Notes: generated by a model not told the origin, from the sequence alone. A stretch of 64,000 nucleotides of DNA from JACDAN01 sp963834825 (GCA_963834825.1 CAWICZ010000010.1:62001-126000), one strand, 5' to 3'. Positions 50,500 to 59,278 are shown, numbered from the stretch's first letter. Numbers and translations: made by a program.

Positions 50500-51537
50500 A
50501 TGGCGATCAGCACCACAGGCCGGCTGCACGAGCAGGACCTGCTCGACGCTGCGCGCGAGGGCGACGAGGATGCCTTCCGGCGTCTCGTCGAGCCGCACCG
50601 GGCACAGCTTCTAGCCCACTGCTACCGGATGCTCGGCTCGCTGCACGACGCCGAGGACGCTCTCCAGGACGCGCTGCTGCGCGCATGGCGCGGTTTGCAC
50701 CGGTTCGAGGGCCGAAGCTCGCCCAGCACGTGGCTTTACAGGATCGCGACCAACGCGTGCCTCGACACGATCGCGCGACGGCCCAAGCGCGTCCTTCCGC
50801 TCGACTACGGCCCGGAGGGAGGCGCCCAAGCCGACGTCGGCGAGCCGCTACTCGAATCGGTCTGGATCGAGCCCTACCCCGACGATACGCTCGGGATCGC
50901 GGAGGGGTACGCGACTCCCGCCGCGCGTTACGAACAGCGCGAGGCGGTGGAGCTGGCGTTCATCGCCGCCCTCCAGCATCTGCCGGCCACCCAGCGCGCC
51001 GTGCTCATCCTCCGCGAGGTGCTCGGGTTCTCTGCCCGGGAAGTTGCCGATTCGCTCGAGACGACGATTGCCTCGGTCAACAGCGCCCTGCAGCGCGCTC
51101 GAAGGACGATCGGGGATCGGCTGCCGAAGCAGAGCCAGCAGGCAACGCTGCGCTCGCTCGGCGACGAGCGCGTCCGAGAGCTGGTCGACGCCTACGTCGA
51201 TGCCTGGGCGCGAGGCGATGTCGATGCTCTGCGGGCACTCCTGGCCGAGGACGCCGTGTTCTCGATGCCCCCATGGGCGAGCTGGTGGCGCGGCCGCGAC
51301 ACGCTTGCGGCCTTCGCGAATGAGGCCGTGGAGGTTTGCGCGCCGGCGCGTACCGTTCCGACCCGCGCCAACGGACAGCCGGCGATCGCCTACTACAGCC
51401 TGGACGCGGAGACGGGGAGCTACGGCGCTACGGCGATCGACGTCCTTACGTTCGAGGGTGCGCAGATCAAGGAAATCACTGCTTTCGTCATGCCCGAGGT
51501 CTTCGCCCGCTTCGGACTGCCACCGATCCTCGACTGA
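50500..51537 (+). CDS. ECF sigma factor with SnoaL-like domain
   Basis: A 345-residue ECF factor of the SigG/ECF-with-SnoaL type. Region 2 is LVEPHRAQLLAHCYRMLGSL, DAEDALQDALLRAWRGLHRF, TWLYRIATNACLD. Region 4 is LQHLPATQRAVLILREVLGF followed by SAREVADSLETTIASVNSAL. The C-terminal 120 residues are a SnoaL/NTF2-like fold (VDAYVDAWARGDVDALRALL, WWRGRDTL) that regulates such factors in place of an anti-sigma protein. Trigger unknown. Confidence 0.9.
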   Translation: MAISTTGRLHEQDLLDAAREGDEDAFRRLVEPHRAQLLAHCYRMLGSLHDAEDALQDALLRAWRGLHRFEGRSSPSTWLYRIATNACLDTIARRPKRVLPLDYGPEGGAQADVGEPLLESVWIEPYPDDTLGIAEGYATPAARYEQREAVELAFIAALQHLPATQRAVLILREVLGFSAREVADSLETTIASVNSALQRARRTIGDRLPKQSQQATLRSLGDERVRELVDAYVDAWARGDVDALRALLAEDAVFSMPPWASWWRGRDTLAAFANEAVEVCAPARTVPTRANGQPAIAYYSLDAETGSYGATAIDVLTFEGAQIKEITAFVMPEVFARFGLPPILD

Positions 51538-51545
51538 CTCCTCGA

Positions 51546-52103
51546 TCAAGCGGCTGCGACGGCCCACGCCTGCGGCTCGAAGGCCTGGTCGACGGGAGTC
51601 TCGGCGATATTGGCGACGAGGTTTGCGAGCATCGTGTACGCGGTCTGCGTGATGATCTCGAGCACGTTCTCGGTCGAGTAGCCCGCCTCGAGGAGCGCGT
51701 CGTGCGCCCGGTCGGACACGCGACCGCGCTCGCGCAGCAGCTCGGTCGTGAACGCGCGCAGCGCCTCGAGTCGGCCGTCGGGAAGTTCCGCTCCCGCGCG
51801 GAGCGCGGCGACGACCTCCGCCGGTGCGCCTTGTGCCGCGGCGAACGTCGAGTGGGCCGCCATCGAGTATTCGGAAGTGTTCGCGTAGCTGACCGCGAGG
51901 CCGACCACCTCGCGCTCCACAGGTGTCAGGCTCGAGCCCCGCAGGCTCGACTGCACCGACGCGAAGCTCTTCATTGCTACGGGCGAGCCCGCCAGCGTCG
52001 CGGCGAGGTTCGGGATGAAGCCAACGTTCTGTTCGAGCTCGACCAGGGCGCCCTTCGACGCCTCCGGTGCGGTCTCCATTGTGTGGATCGTGAATTCGCT
52101 CAT
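51546..52103 (-). CDS. CMD/AhpD-like protein lacking the Cys pair
   Basis: About 185 residues from the ATG at 52103. It has the carboxymuconolactone decarboxylase-like helical fold, with LTPVEREVVGLAVSYANTSE and YSMAAHSTFAAAQG. In AhpD-type members this segment carries C-x-x-C before the conserved His; here the positions read S-E-Y-S, so peroxide-reducing chemistry by that pair is impossible. The His is kept. Divergent from the XRE regulator across an 84-base gap with an inverted repeat. It may be the regulator's target. Confidence 0.8.
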   Translation of the reverse strand: MSEFTIHTMETAPEASKGALVELEQNVGFIPNLAATLAGSPVAMKSFASVQSSLRGSSLTPVEREVVGLAVSYANTSEYSMAAHSTFAAAQGAPAEVVAALRAGAELPDGRLEALRAFTTELLRERGRVSDRAHDALLEAGYSTENVLEIITQTAYTMLANLVANIAETPVDQAFEPQAWAVAAA

Positions 52104-52138
52104 GCCGCCACTTTGAGCCGACCGCTGTCGCCGCACAA

Positions 52139-52153
52139 TTCCCTCTCAGGGAA
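52139..52153. promoter_or_regulatory. Candidate XRE operator
   Basis: TTCCCT-CTC-AGGGAA, a perfect inverted repeat with a three-base centre in the gap between the divergent CMD-like and XRE genes. Confidence 0.5.
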
Positions 52154-52187
52154 GTGCTCGCGGGCGGCGAGCTCGTACAGTGAGGCT

Positions 52188-53009
52188 ATGGCGACGGCCT
52201 CGAGAGTCGGGACCAGCCGCATTCCGCCGAGCCCGGTGGGCGAGCTACTCCAGCACTGGCGGCGCGAACGGAGAATGAGTCAGCTCGTGCTGTCGATCGA
52301 GGCCGGCGTGAGCCCGCGGCACGTCAGCTTCGTCGAGAGCGGGCGGGCGAACCCGAGCCCGGAGATGGTGCTCAAGCTGGCCCGCGCACTCGACGTTCCA
52401 CTGCGCGAGCGCAACCAGCTGCTCCTCGCCGCCGGCTATGCGCCGCTCTACCGAGAAACCGGCCTCGACGCGAGCGAGCTCGAGCACGTGCGCGCCGCTC
52501 TCGACCGGGTGCTCGCGCATCACGAGCCCTACCCAGCCGTCGTCATGGACCGCCATTGGAATGTCCTTCTGACGAATCGCGCCGCCGCAGCCATGTTCGA
52601 GTGGTTGCTCGCCGGGTCGGACCCGAGCGACCCGCCGAACATCGTCCGCCTGATGTTCACGCAGCTGCGCCCGCACGTGTCCAACTGGGATCAAGCCGGC
52701 GAGGCCTTGATCCAGCGTGTGCACCGCGAGGCGGTCGGCGGGATCCCGGATCTCGCGACGGCGCGGCTGCTTGACGACGTCCTCGCGCTCCCGGGAGTCC
52801 CCTCCGAGTGGCGCACGCCCGACTTCACGTCCACGACGCTTCCGATCCTGCCGGTCGAGTTCGCAAAGGACGGGCTCGCCGTCAGCTACTTCTCTCTCGT
52901 CACGACTGTCGGCACGCCACAGGACGTGACGCTGCAGGAGATCAGGCTCGAGTCGTTCTTCCCTGCCGATGCGGCCACAGAGCGCCACCGATGGGTCACC
53001 GGCGACTGA
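52188..53009 (+). CDS. XRE regulator with MmyB-type ligand domain
   Basis: A 273-residue transcription factor from the ATG at 52188. The N-terminal helix-turn-helix (about 15-70) reads LLQHWRRERRMSQLVLSIEA...SPRHVSFVESGRANPSPEMV. The remainder matches the MmyB-like ligand-binding domain (VVMDRHWNVLLTNRAAAAMF, SYFSLVTTVGTPQDVTLQEI). Relatives are thought to bind fatty-acid-like ligands. Probably controls the divergent CMD-like gene. Its last bases overlap the convergent small membrane-protein gene. Confidence 0.85.
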   Translation: MATASRVGTSRIPPSPVGELLQHWRRERRMSQLVLSIEAGVSPRHVSFVESGRANPSPEMVLKLARALDVPLRERNQLLLAAGYAPLYRETGLDASELEHVRAALDRVLAHHEPYPAVVMDRHWNVLLTNRAAAAMFEWLLAGSDPSDPPNIVRLMFTQLRPHVSNWDQAGEALIQRVHREAVGGIPDLATARLLDDVLALPGVPSEWRTPDFTSTTLPILPVEFAKDGLAVSYFSLVTTVGTPQDVTLQEIRLESFFPADAATERHRWVTGD

Positions 53010-53205
53010 CCGCGCGCCGGGGCAGGCGAACGAGCGCGCGCACCGCGACGTAGACGAGCACGACCACCAGAACGAGCGCCAGGACCGGCGCCGCGATCTC
53101 GATGACCGACAGCCCGGCCGAGCCGCCGGTCTCGGCCACCGAGACGGCGGGATTGGCAAGCCCGGCGGTCGTCGCCGTGCCCGCCGGCGACGGTACGATG
53201 CTCAT
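52996..53205 (-). CDS. Small single-pass membrane protein
   Basis: A 69-residue protein: Ala/Gly/Thr-rich head, one helix SVIEIAAPVLALVLVVVLVYVAVRALV (about 33-58; written here in two known parts, IEIAAPVLALVLVVV and LVYVAVRALV) and a basic tail RLPRRAVSRR. Its ATG lies one base from the LexA-type box shared with dinB, so it may also be damage-controlled. Function unknown. Confidence 0.5.
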   Translation of the reverse strand: MSIVPSPAGTATTAGLANPAVSVAETGGSAGLSVIEIAAPVLALVLVVVLVYVAVRALVRLPRRAVSRR

Positions 53206-53206
53206 G

Positions 53207-53220
53207 CGAACATATGTTCG
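53207..53220. promoter_or_regulatory. LexA (SOS) box
   Basis: CGAACATATGTTCG, a perfect palindrome that fits the Gram-positive/actinobacterial SOS consensus CGAAC-N4-GTTCG. It lies one base before the dinB ATG at 53222 and one base from the divergent membrane-protein start at 53205. Confidence 0.85.
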
Positions 53221-53221
53221 G

Positions 53222-54409
53222 ATGAGCGAGGCGACGATCCTCCACGCCGACCTGGACGCCTTCTATGCCTCGGTCGAGCAGCGCGACGACCCACGGCTGC
53301 GCGGGCGGCCCGTGATCGTCGGCGCGGGGGTCGTGCTCGCTGCGAGCTACGAGGCCAAGGCGCGCGGTGTCCGCACCGCGATGGGCGGCGCGCGGGCGCG
53401 CCGACTCTGCCCGGACGCGATCGTCGTCCCGCCGCGCATGTCCGCCTACTCGGAGGCGAGCAAGGCGGTGTACCGCGTGTTCGACGACACGTCGCCGGTG
53501 GTCGAGGGGTTGTCGATCGACGAGGCGTTTCTCGATGTTCGGGGCATGAGACGGATCGCGGGCACGCCCACTGAGATCGCCGCGCGGCTGCGGCGCGCCG
53601 TCCGCGAGCGGGTCGGTCTGCCGATCACCGTCGGGGTGGCGAGGACGAAGTTCCTCGCGAAGGTGGCGAGCGGGGTGGCCAAGCCCGACGGCTTGCTCGT
53701 GGTCCCGCCGGATCGCGAGCTGTCGTTTCTCCACCCGCTCCCGGTCGAGCGACTCTGGGGCGTCGGGAAGGTGACCGGCGGCAAGCTCCGCGAGCGGGGA
53801 ATCACGACCGTCGGCCAGGTGGCCAGGCTCGGTGAGGCCGTGCTCGTCTCGATGCTCGGGCGCGCGTCCGGCAGGCACCTCCACGCACTCGCCCACAACC
53901 GCGATCCGCGGCCGGTGCACGTTGGCCGCCGACGCCGTTCGATCGGCTCGCAGCGCGCGCTCGGTCGCTCGCCGCGATCTGCCGACGACATCGACGCCAT
54001 CCTGATCGGACTGGTCGATCGCGTCACGCGCCGCATGCGCGCCGGCGGGCGCGTGGGCCGGACCGTCGTCCTACGGCTGCGCTTCGACGACTTCACCCGG
54101 GCGACGCGGTCGTACACACTGCTGGACGCGACCGACGAGACGCGGACGTTCCTCGCGACGGCGAGAGGGCTGCTGGCGGCGGCGATGCCGATGATCGAAC
54201 GCCGGGGGATCACGCTCGTCGGCATCTCGATCACGAACCTCGAGGACGCGAGGGCCGTTCAGCTCGCACTGCCGTTCGATCTCCACTGCGGCATCGCTCT
54301 CGATGCCGCGCTCGACGAGATCCGTGACCGGTTCGGGACGGCGGCTGTCACCCGAGCGGTCCTGCTCGGCCGCGATCAGGGCCTCGTCGTGCCGCTGCTC
54401 CCCGACTGA
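53222..54409 (+). CDS. dinB: DNA polymerase IV (Y family)
   Basis: A 395-residue translesion polymerase. The catalytic acids are in ILHADLDAFYASVEQ (Asp10) and GLSIDEAFLDV (Asp100, Glu101). The steric-gate region is AFYA, and ITVGVARTKFLAKVAS and LWGVGKVTGGKLRERGI form the palm end and thumb helix-hairpin-helix. A little-finger domain follows. No canonical beta-clamp motif is obvious at the end (LLPD); QLALPF at about 350 is a possible one. The ATG at 53222 is chosen because it directly follows the LexA box, which implies damage induction and a very short or absent leader. Confidence 0.93.
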   Translation: MSEATILHADLDAFYASVEQRDDPRLRGRPVIVGAGVVLAASYEAKARGVRTAMGGARARRLCPDAIVVPPRMSAYSEASKAVYRVFDDTSPVVEGLSIDEAFLDVRGMRRIAGTPTEIAARLRRAVRERVGLPITVGVARTKFLAKVASGVAKPDGLLVVPPDRELSFLHPLPVERLWGVGKVTGGKLRERGITTVGQVARLGEAVLVSMLGRASGRHLHALAHNRDPRPVHVGRRRRSIGSQRALGRSPRSADDIDAILIGLVDRVTRRMRAGGRVGRTVVLRLRFDDFTRATRSYTLLDATDETRTFLATARGLLAAAMPMIERRGITLVGISITNLEDARAVQLALPFDLHCGIALDAALDEIRDRFGTAAVTRAVLLGRDQGLVVPLLPD

Positions 54410-54435
54410 GCGGGTTTCCAGGAGACTGCGCTGTC

Positions 54436-54756
54436 GTGGTCAAGCGTCTGACACTCTGGCGCCCGCTGCCGGATGTCGGTCGAGACGAGGCGCTTCGGTA
54501 CTGGCGAGACGAGCACGTTCGCCTGGTCGCGAGGATCCCGGGAGTCGAGAGGTACGTGCAGAACGACTGCATCGTCGGACCGGACGGCGCCGAGCCCGCG
54601 TATGCAGGTGTCGGAGAGCTCTGGTTCGACGGCGTCGAGGCGGCCGAGGCTGCGCTCACCACGACAGAGTGGAAGGCGGTCATCGTCGACGCCTCGACGT
54701 TCATGGATCTGGAGCAGGTCTCGGCCGTCTGGGTGGAGGAGCACGAAATTCTCTAA
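54436..54756 (+). CDS. EthD-domain protein
   Basis: A 106-residue ferredoxin-like dimeric protein of the EthD group: KRLTLWRPLPDVGRDEALRY WRDEHVRLVARIPGVERYV, ending EVSAVWVEEHEIL-like strands. EthD proteins support cytochrome P450 or act in polyketide-like ring chemistry, and many have no known role. The start is GTG. It lies between dinB and the glycosylase gene on the same strand; overlap in function is not obvious. Confidence 0.8.
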   Translation: MVKRLTLWRPLPDVGRDEALRYWRDEHVRLVARIPGVERYVQNDCIVGPDGAEPAYAGVGELWFDGVEAAEAALTTTEWKAVIVDASTFMDLEQVSAVWVEEHEIL

Positions 54757-54821
54757 AGGCGGTTCGGCGGCGTGTCCGGATCCGGCCGGTTTCGACGCGG
54801 TTTGGCCGCTATACCTCCGCT

Positions 54822-56237
54822 GTGAGCTCGTTTTCGGCCGTTCGGACCACGGGGATCTACTGCCGTCCCGGCTGCGGGGCCCGCCCGAACGCGGAGAACG
54901 TGACGCGCTACCGGCTGGCCGCCGCCGCCGAGGCCGCCGGCTTCCGCGCTTGCTTCCAGTGCCGGCCGTATCGCTGGCCGCAGTCCGTGACCTGGACCGG
55001 CCCGGAGCTGGTGTGCCGCGCGGCGCGTCTGATCCTCGACGGCGGCCTCGACCGGGCGACGGAAGAGCAGCTGGGGGCGCGGCTCGGCGTCTCGGGTCGG
55101 CACCTTCGCCGGCTGTTCGCCTCGCACCTCGGCGTGACGCCCGATGCCCTCGCACGATCGGCCAGAGCGCACTTCGCCCGCCGTCTGCTCGACGACACCG
55201 ACCTCTCGATACTGGAGATTGCTCTGACGACGGGCTTCGGGAGCGTGCGTCAGTTCAACCGCGCCTGCCGCGAGATCTTTCGCGCCTCGCCCCGCGAGCT
55301 CCGGGCCAAGCGGCGCAAGGCGGATCGCCTCGTCGCCGACGGCGGCCTCCCGCTGCGGCTCGCGTTCCGTGGGCCGCTCGATTGGGATGCGATCCTCGAC
55401 TACTGCGCCGCGCGCGCAATCCCGGGGGTCGAACATGTCTCCGGGGACGCCTACCGCCGCACGATCACCGTCGACGGGGACCCAGGCATGATCGAGCTCC
55501 ATCCGGGCGAGGACGACTCGCTCGTGCTCGTCGCACACCTGCCGCACTGGGAGGAGCTCACGCATCACGTCGCTCGAGCCCGGCGCATTGCAAACCTCGA
55601 CCTCGACCTCGACGACGCAACCGACCACCTCACCGGCGACGCGACAATCGGCCCGCTGCTGAGAGCCCGTCCCGGCGTCCGCACTCCGGGAACGTGGGAC
55701 CCGTTCGAGACCGGCGTGCGCGCGATCATCGGCCAGCAGGTGAGCATCGCGGCGGCGAACACGCTCACCGGCCGCCTCGTCCAGCGGCACGGGACGCCGG
55801 TGCCCGGCCTTCGCCAACTCGGTCTCAGCCATGCCTTTCCCGCGGCAGGCGTGCTTGCCGACGCCGATCTCTCGGGCCTCGGGCTCACAGGCGCGCGGCA
55901 GGAGGCGATCCGCTCCTTCTCCCAGGCGGTCTCCGACGACGCAATCCGGCTCGACGGCAGTGTCGGTCTCGACGAGCTTGCCGCGTCGATCACCGCGATC
56001 GACGGGCTGGGATCGTGGACGGCTCACTACCTCGCCTTGCGGATCGGCGAGCGCGACGCCTTTCCGGTGGGAGATCTCGGTCTTCGCCGGGCGCTTGCGC
56101 GGCCAACGCCCCGTTCCCGGGCCGCGCTCGAGCAGCTCGCCGACCGTTGGCGACCGTGGCGGGCGCTGGCGGCGACGCATCTCTGGATCGCGGAAGCCGC
56201 CGAGCAGTCCGCGCTCGCGCGACCGCACGCCGCCTGA
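54822..56237 (+). CDS. AdaA-AlkA fusion (3-methyladenine glycosylase)
   Basis: A 471-residue protein from the GTG at 54822. It has an Ada zinc site with Cys14, Cys18, Cys44 and Cys47 (GIYCRPGC, CFQCRP), which senses methyl phosphotriesters. An AraC helix-turn-helix pair follows (about 70-160, LGVSGRHLRRLFASHLGVTP, LTTGFGSVRQFNRACREIF). AlkA N-terminal and HhH-GPD domains come last, with IDGLGSWTAHYLALR and the catalytic Asp in FPVGDLGLRR. The Ada methyltransferase domain is absent. The first 10-15 residues of the Ada domain look short, so the true start may be upstream behind a frame problem. Confidence 0.85.
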   Translation: MSSFSAVRTTGIYCRPGCGARPNAENVTRYRLAAAAEAAGFRACFQCRPYRWPQSVTWTGPELVCRAARLILDGGLDRATEEQLGARLGVSGRHLRRLFASHLGVTPDALARSARAHFARRLLDDTDLSILEIALTTGFGSVRQFNRACREIFRASPRELRAKRRKADRLVADGGLPLRLAFRGPLDWDAILDYCAARAIPGVEHVSGDAYRRTITVDGDPGMIELHPGEDDSLVLVAHLPHWEELTHHVARARRIANLDLDLDDATDHLTGDATIGPLLRARPGVRTPGTWDPFETGVRAIIGQQVSIAAANTLTGRLVQRHGTPVPGLRQLGLSHAFPAAGVLADADLSGLGLTGARQEAIRSFSQAVSDDAIRLDGSVGLDELAASITAIDGLGSWTAHYLALRIGERDAFPVGDLGLRRALARPTPRSRAALEQLADRWRPWRALAATHLWIAEAAEQSALARPHAA

Positions 56238-56243
56238 GGCCCG

Positions 56244-57608
56244 TTAGGCGCTGCTTGCGAGTGGTGGAACGTTCTGGTTGCGGCGAAGGACGTTCCTCGG
56301 GTCGTAGCGTGCCTTGAGCGCCTGGAGACGCTCGAACGCCTCCGCACCGAAGGCGGCGCGCACCCGCTCGCTCGGCTCGTCGGCCTGCATGTAGTTGACG
56401 TAGCCGCCGCCGCTCGCGGACCAGGGCTCGATCGCCGCCGCCGTGGCGCGCGCCCACTCGATGTACTGCTCGTCGAGCCCGGCGTCCTGCCAGGTGGCCA
56501 TGGCGCTGACGTTGAAGGCGGCGCGGCGGAAGCCGGCCGCGCCGAAGGCCGAATCGACGTCCTTCGGTGCACCGTGCAGCGATTCGATCAACATGCCTCC
56601 CGGCGATCTGCCGAGCGCGACTATTCGCTCCAGCAGCGCGTCGATCAGCTCGTCGGGCAGCTCCCGCACGAAGTGGCCCTTCCAGTAGTGACGGTCCTCG
56701 CCGTAGGGCGAGTCGAACAGCCGTTGCTGCTCGAGGTAGGCCAGCGGGCGCACCCGGTCCTCAACGACGCCGGGAACGGCCCTGAGCGAGCGCAGCTCCT
56801 CGGGATTCTCGTCCGGGCCCGTGAAGCACGGAAAGACGGCGAGTGTCGGAGCCAGTGACTCGTCGACGGCCAGCCCGACCTGGCAGCTGAGGTCACGCGG
56901 AGCGGCGGCGGCGATGTCGCGGAAGCGGCGGAGCGCAGCTCGGACGCCGTCCCCGCTGTACCTGAGTGACCCGCCCACGACACCATCGAGCTCGTGCAGC
57001 CGGAACTCCAGCCGCGTCGCCACCCCGAAGTTGCCGCCTCCGCCGCGAAGCCCCCAGAGGAGCTCGGCGTTCTCGTCGGGGCTCGCGCGGACGACCGATC
57101 CGTCCGACGTCACGATCTCGGCGCCGACGAGGTTGTCGCAGCTCAGCCCGTGCTGCGAGGTCAAGTGTCCGATGCCGCCGCCGAGCGTCAGGCCCGCGAC
57201 GCCGGTCGAGCCGACGACCCCTCCGGGCGTCACCAGTCCGTGCGCCTGAGTGGCCGCGTCGAAGTCGAGCCAGGTCGCGCCGCCCTGGGCGCGAGCGATC
57301 CCTGCGTCCGGGTCGACCTCGACGGCGTGCATCAGGGAGAGGTCGATGACGAGCCCGCCGTCGCAGACGCAGTGACCGGCCGGGTTGTGGCCGCCGCCGC
57401 GCACCGCCACTTCGAGCTCGTGCTCGCCGGCGAAGCGGAAGGCGATCGCGACGTCGGCGGCGCTGACGCAGCGCGCAATGACCGCCGGTCGCCGGTCGAC
57501 TAGGGCGTTGAAGCAGCGGCGCGTCGCGTCGTAGTCGGCGTCCTCCGGCACGACGACCGCGCCGGTCAGCGCCCCTCGCAACTCGCTCAAGCCCTGGTCG
57601 ACCAGCAT
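56244..57608 (-). CDS. FAD-dependent oxidase (BBE-like)
   Basis: A 454-residue flavoprotein. The PCMH-type FAD domain contains EVAVRGGGHNPAGHCVCDGG (His74, a likely covalent FAD attachment), then GGVVGSTGVAGLTLGGGIGH and LLWGLRGGGGNFGV. The BBE C-terminal segment is YVNYMQADEPSERVRAAFGA ... LKARYDPRNVLRRNQN. Members oxidise alcohols, sugars or alkaloid-like compounds with oxygen. It lies four bases from a truncated alpha/beta hydrolase start on the same strand. Confidence 0.9.
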   Translation of the reverse strand: MLVDQGLSELRGALTGAVVVPEDADYDATRRCFNALVDRRPAVIARCVSAADVAIAFRFAGEHELEVAVRGGGHNPAGHCVCDGGLVIDLSLMHAVEVDPDAGIARAQGGATWLDFDAATQAHGLVTPGGVVGSTGVAGLTLGGGIGHLTSQHGLSCDNLVGAEIVTSDGSVVRASPDENAELLWGLRGGGGNFGVATRLEFRLHELDGVVGGSLRYSGDGVRAALRRFRDIAAAAPRDLSCQVGLAVDESLAPTLAVFPCFTGPDENPEELRSLRAVPGVVEDRVRPLAYLEQQRLFDSPYGEDRHYWKGHFVRELPDELIDALLERIVALGRSPGGMLIESLHGAPKDVDSAFGAAGFRRAAFNVSAMATWQDAGLDEQYIEWARATAAAIEPWSASGGGYVNYMQADEPSERVRAAFGAEAFERLQALKARYDPRNVLRRNQNVPPLASSA

Positions 57609-57611
57609 GGC

Positions 57612-57707
57612 TCAGCCGGCGCCGTCGAAGAACTCGATCGGCGGCCCCTCCCCGGTCCGATCGACGGCGATCTCGGTGCCGTCGGCCGAACGAACATGCC
57701 TCGTCAT
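57612..57707 (-). pseudogene. Alpha/beta hydrolase N-terminal stub
   Basis: A 31-residue frame with a good GGAGG site: MTRHVRSADGTEIAVDRTGE then GPPIEFFDGAG. This is the usual first 25 residues of an alpha/beta hydrolase (SADGTxIAxDRTGEGPP), which then stops. The remaining 240 residues have been replaced by the FAD oxidase gene. It may now act only as a leader for that gene. Confidence 0.55.
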
Positions 57708-57778
57708 AAGAACCACTCCACTCCTCCTTGGGGTCAGTCGTTTCGTCTCTAGCTAAAGACGGACTCGAACCCGGGGAC

Positions 57779-58123
57779 TCATCGGTCGCGGTCTTGATCG
57801 GCGGGCGGTGTCGCCTTGACGAAGCGGAGCAACTCCGTATCGCCGTCGTCCAGCAGCACGAGCCCGTCCAGGTCGGAGCGCCAACGCGCGACCCGCTCGA
57901 GCGCGGCCAGAAACTCACGCTCCACCGCGTCGGCCGGCGGCACGCACGCCATCCGGGTCGAAGCGACGGCGCCGAGCTCGAGTGTCTCGCCCTCGACCGA
58001 GTACGGGCCCGTGTACCGATTACAGCCGGTCGACCCCGCAAGCCGACCGTCGTCGAACGTCGCGGTCGGCGCCACCTCCTCCCATCCGGCGACCTCGATT
58101 CCAGAGGCCAGCACCAGGGGCAC
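57779..58123 (-). CDS. META-domain protein (HslJ-like)
   Basis: A 114-residue protein with the META-domain pattern TATFDDGRLAGSTGCNRYTG, PYSVEGETLELGAVASTRMA CVPPADAVEREFLAALERVA. META proteins are often secreted or lipid-anchored, but no signal is visible here, so the start at 58123 may be too far downstream. Function of the family is unclear; HslJ is linked to novobiocin and heat stress. Confidence 0.75.
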   Translation of the reverse strand: MPLVLASGIEVAGWEEVAPTATFDDGRLAGSTGCNRYTGPYSVEGETLELGAVASTRMACVPPADAVEREFLAALERVARWRSDLDGLVLLDDGDTELLRFVKATPPADQDRDR

Positions 58124-58154
58124 GCCTTCAAACGATGAGAAGTCCCGTCGGGTC

Positions 58155-59261
58155 TCACGCGGCCGACCCTAGCGGCGCCTCGAAGCGCACGTCACGCCTC
58201 TGCGCGTCGGCGGCCGCAAGGTCGATCATCCGCTCGGCCTCGGCACTCACCTCCGCGCGCTCGGCGCGGGAAAGCCTCCGGGACGGACGAATCGAGAGGG
58301 TGGCGCGTCTCTTCCCATCACGCTCGATCCACCACGTCGCCCGGAGCATCCCGTCGACGAGCAGGTTGTTGACGAACCGGCCCGGGGCGAGCATCGCCGC
58401 CCACGGGAAGTCCTCGGGGATCATCCGCCGCCGGTCGGCGTGACCGAGCAGGAGGTTGTCGTACTCGCCCAGGAAGCGCGCAGGCGCGGGCGTGTCAGGA
58501 TCCGGGCGCGGCGCGTCGGGCAGGTCGAAGAGCTCCCGCCCGTCCTCGTCTCGAAACGTCTCGAGCCGGGGTCGCAGACGCTCGAGGACCTCGTTCAGCC
58601 TGGTCAGGCCGGACCATTTCTGGACGTCCATCACCGACGCTGGGCCGAAGGAGCCCAGGTACCGGAGCACGATGTCGTCGACCGAGGGCTCGGCCTCGAG
58701 CGTCATGTGGGTCCAGGACTCGAGCGGCAGGTACTTCGCCTGACCGCCGACGCCCCAGACGCCGCGCGGCGGCACCTGGACGAGCGGCACGTAGACACGG
58801 GCTGCGTTGCCGATTGCCTCGACGTCGTCGCCGATGCCGCGTTCGACGAGGCGCATCCCGAGCTCGCGCGCGGTGAGCGGCTCGTCGACGAGCAGCTCGC
58901 GGACGGCCGCTTCCAGTTCGGCGAGGTCGGCGCCGCCCATCCGCCTTCCGAACGCGCCGTTGTGCGTGCGCTCGATCACGGGTTGCACCAACGGCCGGAG
59001 GACGAGCGCGTCTCGGACTGTGACGAGGTGCACCGTTCCGCGCATGAGCGTGAGACGCACCACAGCCCGGTCCGTAAGCATTCGGCCGAGCTCCTGCGGG
59101 TCGAAGCCGTCGAGGCGCGACCACAAGCCGTAGTAGGGCGGGAGTGTCGCCTGCGCCTGGAGCCCGACCAGATGCTCGACGGTCTCTCCGACCGGCTTCT
59201 CGACGCGGCCCAGCAGAAGCTGCCGCTCGAGGAGCGCGCGGTTGAGCTCGCGACGGCTGAT
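58155..59261 (-). CDS. Winged-helix AlkZ-like DNA-binding protein
   Basis: A protein of about 368 residues of the HTH_42/AlkZ-like group, which includes glycosylases acting on alkylated or cross-linked DNA. It reads ISRRELNRALLERQLLLGRV, LVGLQAQATLPPYYGLWSRL and GRMLTDRAVVRLTLMRGTVH; the Q-x-Q element (LQAQA) is the AlkZ catalytic signature. The end is DGMLRATWWIERDGKRATL-like beta sequence. No normal start codon is found: the family-like region begins at an ATC at 59261, inside a 28-bp palindrome. Start unresolved. Confidence 0.75.
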   Translation of the reverse strand: MSRRELNRALLERQLLLGRVEKPVGETVEHLVGLQAQATLPPYYGLWSRLDGFDPQELGRMLTDRAVVRLTLMRGTVHLVTVRDALVLRPLVQPVIERTHNGAFGRRMGGADLAELEAAVRELLVDEPLTARELGMRLVERGIGDDVEAIGNAARVYVPLVQVPPRGVWGVGGQAKYLPLESWTHMTLEAEPSVDDIVLRYLGSFGPASVMDVQKWSGLTRLNEVLERLRPRLETFRDEDGRELFDLPDAPRPDPDTPAPARFLGEYDNLLLGHADRRRMIPEDFPWAAMLAPGRFVNNLLVDGMLRATWWIERDGKRRATLSIRPSRRLSRAERAEVSAEAERMIDLAAADAQRRDVRFEAPLGSAA

Positions 59262-59278
59262 CGCCCGATCAGCCGTCG
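59251..59278. repeat. 28-bp perfect inverted repeat
   Basis: Arms of 13 bp (CGACGGCTGATCG and CGATCAGCCGTCG) with a two-base centre. It spans the stop of the alpha/beta hydrolase remnant and the beginning of the AlkZ-like gene. On RNA it would make a very stable hairpin over the translation start. Confidence 0.8.

Noticed and set aside
54473..56317. 614-codon frame overlapping the AdaA-AlkA gene
   Set aside because: Arg/Pro/Ser-rich shadow in a second frame; the AdaA-AlkA frame carries all recognisable motifs.
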